The notes under the pieces: model-generated
The model's database searches: none
Told to the model about the DNA's origin: nothing
The model's input: the letters and a program-made list of their open reading frames with translations, nothing else
Part shown: piece by piece, positions 58,758 to 64,000 of the stretch
How the letters are laid out: each line of letters begins with the position of its first letter
Numbering within the stretch: the stretch's first letter is position 1
NCBI RefSeq assembly: GCF_000020145.1
Contig: NC_010644.1
Coordinates: 1,240,001 to 1,304,000, forward strand
Direction: 5' to 3'
Origin: Elusimicrobium minutum Pei191
GTDB lineage: Bacteria; Elusimicrobiota; Elusimicrobia; Elusimicrobiales; Elusimicrobiaceae
Length of the DNA stretch: 64,000 nt
Position numbers and translations under genes: made by a program

Positions 58758-60070
58758 TACCTTACCTCCAGCATCTCTTGCACTCTTCTAAGACCTTGTT
58801 CCGCGTCTGCGTTGCCCGGATCTAACTGTTTAGCCGTGTTCCATTCTTTACGGGCGGTTTCATAATCTTCATCGTTAAAGGCTTTTACGCCTCTGCCGTA
58901 GGCTTCCTGAGAAAGGCGCCTGTTCTCTTCCGAAACTCTTGTAGTCTCAACAGTAGGCAGCTGGGCGTTGAAATTGGGTTCGTCAAAAACAGGATCCTGT
59001 GCAAAAGGATCTTCCTGCTCAACCGTAGGAATTTCCGGCTTTGTAACGCTGCCGCTAATGGGTTTAGTGGTTTTTTTGGCGGTAGAGGCGGTTTTAGCGT
59101 TTCTAGCTTTTTTAATGGCCGCGTCCAAGGTGTTAGCGTCATATCCCCATTTTTTGGCTTCGTTCCAGTTAGCTATTGCGCTGTCATACTTGCCAGATTT
59201 ATAAAATTTGTTGGCCGAATTAACATACCCTTGGGCAATTTCCGTCCTAAGCTGGTCCGAAAATTTTTGGGCTTTAGGCTCAGCGGGCTGTATTTTAAGA
59301 GCGCGCTGAAAAGCATTAAAAGAAGACACAAGCTTACCAGCTGAATAGTATTCAGCGCCTTCTTTCATAGCGGCGGTAAGTTTTTTGTCTTTTAATTCTT
59401 TTTCAACTTTTACAATTCTGGAAACCAATGAAGGATCCTCTTTTCTTATTAAAAGCGCGCTGTACCATTGGTCCAAAGCTTTTTCAAAATCGCCTTTCGC
59501 GTAGGCCGCGTCGCCCCTTCTTTCATGTTCCTGGGCTATTTCTTTACTGATTTTTCTTTGCCAATTTTTGGCGTTACCGTTATTGGGTTGGATGGCTAAA
59601 ATTTCGTCAAATTTTCTGTTTGCTTCAACAAGTCTGCCGTTCGCGTGAAGTCTTTCGGCTTCGGCCGTTTTGGCAGCTATAATCTCAGACTCGGAAAGAG
59701 TGCCAAAAGTACCCATACGGTGCGCCTGTTCGGCTAAAGTGCGAGCATTTTTAAATTCCGGGTCAACCGCTAAAATAGCCATAGCCAAATCATGCGCGCG
59801 CTGGTAATCGCCTCTTCTGTAAAAGAAAAAAGCGTTTTCATACACTATGCCTAAGGTAAAGTTTTCAATTCTTTGCTTTTCAAGCTGAATTGTGGACATA
59901 TACTGTTTTCTGTCTTCGGTTTTATTCATTGTGCCCAAAGAAAACCTGGTGAGGTCAAGAATCATGCCCTTTTCCTTACCTCTTGTTCTTGTCCTGTCTT
60001 GCGAGTGGACTGCCCCGGCCAAAAAACATACCGTTAATATAACAAGAAAATATCTTATGCTCTTATTCAT
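58757..60070 (-). CDS. exported TPR-repeat protein of the Tad locus
   Basis: A 437-residue protein with signal peptide (MNKSIRYFLVILTVCFLAGA, cleavage near VHS). Many TPR-like units (AFFFYRRGDYQRAHDLAMAI, GDFEKALDQWYSALLIR, GKYDSAIANWNEAKKWGYD, EDYETARKEWNTAKQLDPGN) are interrupted by a low-complexity Thr/Pro/Lys segment (about 315-375). Position after tadC matches TadD-like TPR lipoproteins of Tad systems, but no lipobox is clear. Confidence 0.8.
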   Translation of the reverse strand: MNKSIRYFLVILTVCFLAGAVHSQDRTRTRGKEKGMILDLTRFSLGTMNKTEDRKQYMSTIQLEKQRIENFTLGIVYENAFFFYRRGDYQRAHDLAMAILAVDPEFKNARTLAEQAHRMGTFGTLSESEIIAAKTAEAERLHANGRLVEANRKFDEILAIQPNNGNAKNWQRKISKEIAQEHERRGDAAYAKGDFEKALDQWYSALLIRKEDPSLVSRIVKVEKELKDKKLTAAMKEGAEYYSAGKLVSSFNAFQRALKIQPAEPKAQKFSDQLRTEIAQGYVNSANKFYKSGKYDSAIANWNEAKKWGYDANTLDAAIKKARNAKTASTAKKTTKPISGSVTKPEIPTVEQEDPFAQDPVFDEPNFNAQLPTVETTRVSEENRRLSQEAYGRGVKAFNDEDYETARKEWNTAKQLDPGNADAEQGLRRVQEMLEVR

Positions 60071-60090
60071 AGAAAACCTCTTTGAAATAA

Positions 60091-60981
60091 TTAAAAACCA
60101 ACACCGCCGCTTGAAATAATATCTTTAAGCATAGGCGCTAAAATTAAAATAAAAACCGTGGGGAAAATAAATAAAAATAAAGGCACTAACATCTTTGTGC
60201 TTGCCTGCGCGGCAAGTTTTTCCGCCTTATTCATACGCCTGAAACGTAAGTCTATGGAAAAGTTTCTAAGCAAGTCAACCAAGCTTGTGCCTAACTCGTC
60301 TGACTGAATAATAAGCCCGACAAAAGAGCGTATTTCCTGCACGCCCGTTCTGTTCGCAAGCCTTTCAAGCGCTTCCCTTCTTGAATAACCGAGTTTAACT
60401 TCGTTTAACATTTTATCAAGTTCTTCTTCTAAAACCGTTTTCTCTTTGGCTATTCTTATAATTCTGTCAAACGCAGTCATATAATCCAAGCCGGATTCAA
60501 TAATAAGAGCGGCTAAGTCAACAGTGGTCGAAAAATTGCCAAGCATATCACGCTGGCGTTTTTGTATTTTACTGTTAACTAACGCTGTCGGGATATAAAA
60601 ACCCAAGGGTATAAAAATTACAAATAAAAAATTTTTTAAAACAAGTAAAACCAATATCGGTAATAATATTGCCCAAAGTATTTTTTGGTAAAGTATCGTT
60701 ACAGGCTGCGGAGTGGCGGGACTGCCAAGTAAAAGATGCTGCTCCTCTAAAGGTTTTTCCAATTTAAAAGCTTCTAAAATATAAAGGCATAATTTGCCCC
60801 ACATTGTATCTTGCTTGATAGAAGAAAAACTTGATGTGGCTTTCATTCTTTTAGCTTCAATATCTGAAACGCTGAGCGGAGCATCTTCCGGGGCAAAAAG
60901 CCTCATAACAAGCATAAACACCGCAAAGGAGCCTGCGCCTAACGATATCATAAGTCCGACTTCTTTCATTTGGTCAAACAT
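60091..60981 (-). CDS. tadC: TadC-like pilus assembly membrane protein
   Basis: A 296-residue protein of the GspF/TadC (T2SSF) family. Helix near 12-28, paired helices about 103-130, cytosolic T2SF domain (about 145-250; FSTTVDLAALIIESGLDYMTAFDRI, LERLANRTGVQEIRSFVGLI, SDELGTSLVDLLRNF), and a final helix (LFLFIFPTVFILILAPML). With TadB it forms the inner-membrane platform for Flp pilus assembly. Starts 3 nt after tadB. Confidence 0.92.
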   Translation of the reverse strand: MFDQMKEVGLMISLGAGSFAVFMLVMRLFAPEDAPLSVSDIEAKRMKATSSFSSIKQDTMWGKLCLYILEAFKLEKPLEEQHLLLGSPATPQPVTILYQKILWAILLPILVLLVLKNFLFVIFIPLGFYIPTALVNSKIQKRQRDMLGNFSTTVDLAALIIESGLDYMTAFDRIIRIAKEKTVLEEELDKMLNEVKLGYSRREALERLANRTGVQEIRSFVGLIIQSDELGTSLVDLLRNFSIDLRFRRMNKAEKLAAQASTKMLVPLFLFIFPTVFILILAPMLKDIISSGGVGF

Positions 60982-60984
60982 AGG

Positions 60985-62592
60985 CTATACCTTTATTTCC
61001 CCTAATTTACTTACCATTTTCATACCCATAAGTATCCAGAAAATACAGAAGAAAAGCACTATCAAACCTATACCGCTTGTATAAAAGTTTATCATAGCGT
61101 CAGGCCTGAACAAGAACATAACGCTTATCATAAGCCAAGGCATAATACCCACAACAATAGATTGTATTCTTTGCTGCGCGGTCATAGCCTGCAGTTTCTC
61201 CTCAAGTTTGCTTTCTTCCCTTATAGTTTCGACTATACGTTCAAAAATTTTAGTCAGATTACCGCCTACCTGCCTTTGTAAAACAATAGCTTTTATCATG
61301 TAAGATAAAAGACGGTTTTCCACACGGTCTTCCATCATTTCGAGGGCCTGCTCGAAAGAGGAACCCAGCTGGTAGTTTTTAATAACAAGCCCAAATTCGT
61401 CCGCTATAGGCGGTTTCATATCTTTTGAAACCATTTCAAAAGCCTGCACTATATCCATACCCGCTTTTAGAGAGTTAGAAAGCAAAATAAGAGAGTCCAT
61501 CAACTGGTTGTTTATCTTGGTACCGCGCCTTCTTTTTAAATTTTTTAAAACAGTGCCGGGCATGCCTTTACTTACTTTGGCACCCAAACCTAAAATAAGC
61601 AAAAACACTATAACGCCGGTAAAACCGCCTACGGCGTAACCGAACAAAGCTCCGAAAACGGCAAATATAAGAACTGTAGTGCCGACTATATGTTTAACGT
61701 TAATGGCTATAAACTGCCTGTTAAAGTCCTCGGCCCAGTCGTTGGAGCGTTTAATAAAATTCTCAAAAGAGTTGTTAATGCGCTGTTCCATTGAAACCAC
61801 ATAAAACAACACTGACACAAAAACCAAAATGGTGCTTAATCCTATTAAAAACCAACCAAAGAGATTACGCCCCATAAGGCCGGCATAATCTTTCGGATCC
61901 GGCGCCAAAGGAATCGGCGTTGAAAAAAACTGTGAGTAAAAATTGTTTGTAAGTATGCCTATGGCGTCGGCCGCTTTTCTAAATTTGTCTTCACGTAAAT
62001 TTGAAGGCCCGCTAAAAGATTCTATAACGCTGTCAAACTCGCTGTTAATAAGTTCCAGCGTAGGTATTAGAGAACGGCCCCTTCCGCTGAAACTGTCTTT
62101 CATTGAATAAACTTTTCCGCCCAATTTAACAGGTGTGTTTAGCCTGTCTAAAGAAATAAGAAAATTAGCTTTAATAGTAATAAAATCAGAAGTAAGTTTA
62201 TCTTGCGTTACTGTGGACTGTGTATCAAAAAGTTCTTCTGTCCTTGTAAGAAACTCATAAATATTGGCAAGAGATGTCCTCCACACGTCGGACTCGGTAA
62301 GAGTAACCTTGTCTTTTTCATTATAAACAACAGCGCGCTGGTCCATTAACGGAAGTTCTTCTATAAGCCATTTGGGAATTTTTATGGGAGCTTTTTCGCT
62401 GCCGCCGCATTTTTCCGGCAAAATAAAAGATTTGCTTTCAACCGGAACTTTGGAGTCTAACATTTGGTAAATAATATAAATTCTTTCACGGGCGCATGTA
62501 ATAAGACGTTTTTCTTCCGCGCTAAAAGGCTCCGCAAAAGAAAACGCTGTAATCGACGCCAAAACAAAAGTAAATATTATTTTTCTTATCAT
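60985..62592 (-). CDS. tadB: TadB-like pilus assembly protein with extra N-terminal domain
   Basis: A 535-residue protein, much longer than usual TadB (about 300). N-terminal signal-like helix (IIFTFVLASITAFSFA), then a ~200-residue extracytoplasmic helical domain, a helix at about 235-265, a pair of helices (about 300-340), the cytosolic T2SF domain (about 360-475; LMDSLILLSNSLKAGMDIVQAFEMVS, FEQALEMMEDRVENRLLSYM, RQVGGNLTKIFERIVETIR), and C-terminal helices. It lies between cpaF and tadC. Confidence 0.9.
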   Translation of the reverse strand: MIRKIIFTFVLASITAFSFAEPFSAEEKRLITCARERIYIIYQMLDSKVPVESKSFILPEKCGGSEKAPIKIPKWLIEELPLMDQRAVVYNEKDKVTLTESDVWRTSLANIYEFLTRTEELFDTQSTVTQDKLTSDFITIKANFLISLDRLNTPVKLGGKVYSMKDSFSGRGRSLIPTLELINSEFDSVIESFSGPSNLREDKFRKAADAIGILTNNFYSQFFSTPIPLAPDPKDYAGLMGRNLFGWFLIGLSTILVFVSVLFYVVSMEQRINNSFENFIKRSNDWAEDFNRQFIAINVKHIVGTTVLIFAVFGALFGYAVGGFTGVIVFLLILGLGAKVSKGMPGTVLKNLKRRRGTKINNQLMDSLILLSNSLKAGMDIVQAFEMVSKDMKPPIADEFGLVIKNYQLGSSFEQALEMMEDRVENRLLSYMIKAIVLQRQVGGNLTKIFERIVETIREESKLEEKLQAMTAQQRIQSIVVGIMPWLMISVMFLFRPDAMINFYTSGIGLIVLFFCIFWILMGMKMVSKLGEIKV

Positions 62593-62594
62593 GT

Positions 62595-64000
62595 TCAGTT
62601 AACCTTTGGCGGCGCGGGAGTATTAGGCGCGGCAAAAACACTCTCGTCAATATTAATGCCTTTTGATTTAAAATCATCATAAAAAGACGGTTTGTTACCG
62701 GTAGCGGCAAAATGACCTTGCACCTTACCTGTTTCTTCATCAATACTTGTTTGTCTGTATCTGAATAAATCGTTGGTGTGAATAATCCCGTCTTTTTGCC
62801 CCAGGATTTCCGTAATATAAGTAACTTTTCTCGACCCGTCCGAAAATCTTGAAAGCTGGACTATCATATTAACCGCCGATGACACCATTTCCCTAATAGC
62901 CCAAATAGGCAAATCGGCGCTGCCCATCATACACATGGCTTCCAAACGAGTAAGACCGTCTTTAGGGTTATTGGCGTGGATTGTGGCCAAAGAACCGTCG
63001 TGGCCGGTGTTCATAGCCTGCAACATATCCAACGCTTCTTTGCCGCGGCACTCGCCTACTACAATACGGTCAGGTCTCATACGCAGACAGTTTTTAACCA
63101 AATCCTGAATAGTAATTTCACCTTTTCCTTCAATGTTGGCCGGCCTGCTTTCCAAGGAAATCCAGTGTACCTGCTGCAAGCGTAATTCAGCGGTATCTTC
63201 CACGGTAATAATACGTTCGTCCGAAGGAATATAAGTGGAAAGAGCGTTTAAAAATGTGGTTTTACCGGTACCGGTACCGCCGGAAATAATAATATTTTTC
63301 CTGATTTTTACACACTCTTTTAAAAAGTCCATACACTCGCGGCTGATGGTGCCAAATCTGTAATAATCTTCCGGGCCAAAAGGTTTTTGCGAGAATCTTC
63401 TTATAGTAAGCGAAGGGCCCGAAACCGCCAATGGAGCTATAATTGCGTTAACACGCGACCCGTCTTTTAAACGCGCGTCAACTAAGGGCACAGATTCGTC
63501 TATACGTCTTCCCAACGGGGCAACAATTCTTTTAATAACCTGCACAACCTGGTCATTATTTCTGAATCTGTATTTTGTTAAAGTTAATTTACCCTTTTGT
63601 TCAATAAAAATCTTATCAAAAGAGTTAACCATAATTTCTGTAACGCTAGGGTCTCTCATCAAACCTTCTAAAGGCCCTAAACCCAAAATTTCATCTAAAA
63701 GTTCCGTGGCGAACCTTACGCGCTGCTCCCTTGAAAATTGCAAATTAGGCTGCTTTTGCAAAATTTCCTCAATAATTTCCCCCACTCTTTTTCTGGTTTG
63801 CTCGCTGTTAGACTCATCGCTTATAACAATTCTTTCAAGTTCCAAAGCTTTAATAACTTCTTTATGCACTCTTTGTTTAAGCTCATCCCAAAAAGACATT
63901 CTGGCTTCTTCTTCCGCAGTAGCCTCATGGTTAAATTTGGGAACCGCGCCGCCGCCCCCCGCGCCGCCGCCTACAAGAGCCGTCCATATCTCTCTGGAAG
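62595..64000 (-). CDS. cpaF: CpaF/TadA secretion ATPase, 5' end beyond window
   Basis: Hexameric ATPase powering Tad/Flp pilus assembly. Motifs: [26 protein letters not shown] in the N-terminal domain, Walker [17 protein letters not shown], Asp-box-like [52 protein letters not shown] (given here as two adjoining parts: [17 protein letters not shown] and [16 protein letters not shown]), and a C-terminal end in PAPPKVN. The frame is open from the ATG at 63899 to the window edge, encoding a glycine-rich stretch ([14 protein letters not shown]), so either the protein starts outside the window or the ATG at 63899 is used. Confidence 0.93.
   Translation of the reverse strand, partial: SREIWTALVGGGAGGGGAVPKFNHEATAEEEARMSFWDELKQRVHKEVIKALELERIVISDESNSEQTRKRVGEIIEEILQKQPNLQFSREQRVRFATELLDEILGLGPLEGLMRDPSVTEIMVNSFDKIFIEQKGKLTLTKYRFRNNDQVVQVIKRIVAPLGRRIDESVPLVDARLKDGSRVNAIIAPLAVSGPSLTIRRFSQKPFGPEDYYRFGTISRECMDFLKECVKIRKNIIISGGTGTGKTTFLNALSTYIPSDERIITVEDTAELRLQQVHWISLESRPANIEGKGEITIQDLVKNCLRMRPDRIVVGECRGKEALDMLQAMNTGHDGSLATIHANNPKDGLTRLEAMCMMGSADLPIWAIREMVSSAVNMIVQLSRFSDGSRKVTYITEILGQKDGIIHTNDLFRYRQTSIDEETGKVQGHFAATGNKPSFYDDFKSKGINIDESVFAAPNTPAPPKVN

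Noticed and set aside
1-64000. CRISPR arrays, tRNA or rRNA genes
   Set aside because: No regularly spaced direct repeats and no cloverleaf or rRNA-like sequence were recognised while reading the intergenic regions; a tRNAscan/Infernal run would settle this.

Overview
The window is one contiguous stretch of a bacterial chromosome, AT-rich in intergenic regions and third codon positions. It has short intergenic gaps and many ATGA or 1-nt gene overlaps. The content is that of a Gram-negative, anaerobic, fermentative bacterium: a TolC/MacAB-type efflux system, several lipoproteins, an LPS-heptose adenylyltransferase, CreD, anaerobic class III ribonucleotide reductase, type IV and Tad pilins, and many TPR proteins. 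The pilin N-terminus, the clustering of Tad and type IV pilin genes, and the codon use suggest Elusimicrobiota (close to Elusimicrobium). That assignment is an inference from recognition, not the result of a search.

Layout. 1-5.5 kb (minus): truncated heavy-metal P-type ATPase, TPR lipoprotein, lspA and ileS. 5.7-9.7 kb (plus): YfcC-type carrier, SSS symporter overlapping thiamine pyrophosphokinase, and a small exported protein. 9.7-10.8 kb (minus): DUF1634 and TauE. 10.9-12.3 kb (plus): YebC and RuvC. 12.3-17.3 kb (minus): acyl-ACP thioesterase, a TPR protein, rimI-tsaB-tsaE, a membrane-anchored glycogen-binding-like protein and a radical SAM protein. 17.4-18.8 kb (plus): ClC channel. 18.9-31.1 kb (minus): a structured repeat, a type IV prepilin, add, cysS, a lipoprotein, ispDF, a PIN-TRAM protein, pnp-rpsO with a structured leader, a ComB-QueC fusion, a lipoprotein and rlmN. 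31.1-33.8 kb: RNase H, a second copy of the structured repeat, dCMP deaminase and creD. 33.83-34.16 kb: a DUF486 pseudogene carrying several lesions. 34.2-43.9 kb (plus): tolC-macA-ATPase-macB, secG, accB-accC, an rfaE2-like gene, a serine-palmitoyltransferase-like enzyme and a bacterial ceramide-synthase-like (YghO family) protein. 43.9-50.7 kb: an unknown membrane protein, nrdG, a separate glycyl-radical mini-protein, nrdD lacking its glycyl-radical end, a small membrane protein, an M29 aminopeptidase and an unknown membrane protein. 50.8-64 kb (minus): a Tad/Flp pilus locus (cpaF, tadB, tadC, a TPR protein, a kinase-less HAMP receptor, a thioredoxin-fold lipoprotein, a sensor kinase, a receiver-kinase hybrid, a NarL-type regulator, a small Flp-like pilin, TadG-like and TadE-like genes).

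Most notable points: (1) the class III ribonucleotide reductase is split, with the glycyl-radical domain in a separate 62-residue protein; (2) an SPT-like enzyme sits next to a bCerS-like protein, the two core activities of bacterial ceramide synthesis; (3) two copies of a roughly 150-nt multi-hairpin element carry a compensatory base-pair change; (4) the rpsO-pnp leader can form two mutually exclusive stems; (5) ComB and QueC are fused in one polypeptide; (6) AccB lacks the canonical MKM biotinylation motif; (7) a DUF486 gene can be reconstructed only as a pseudogene; (8) several genes have a -10 box 6-7 nt upstream of the ATG and no Shine-Dalgarno, suggesting leaderless mRNAs.
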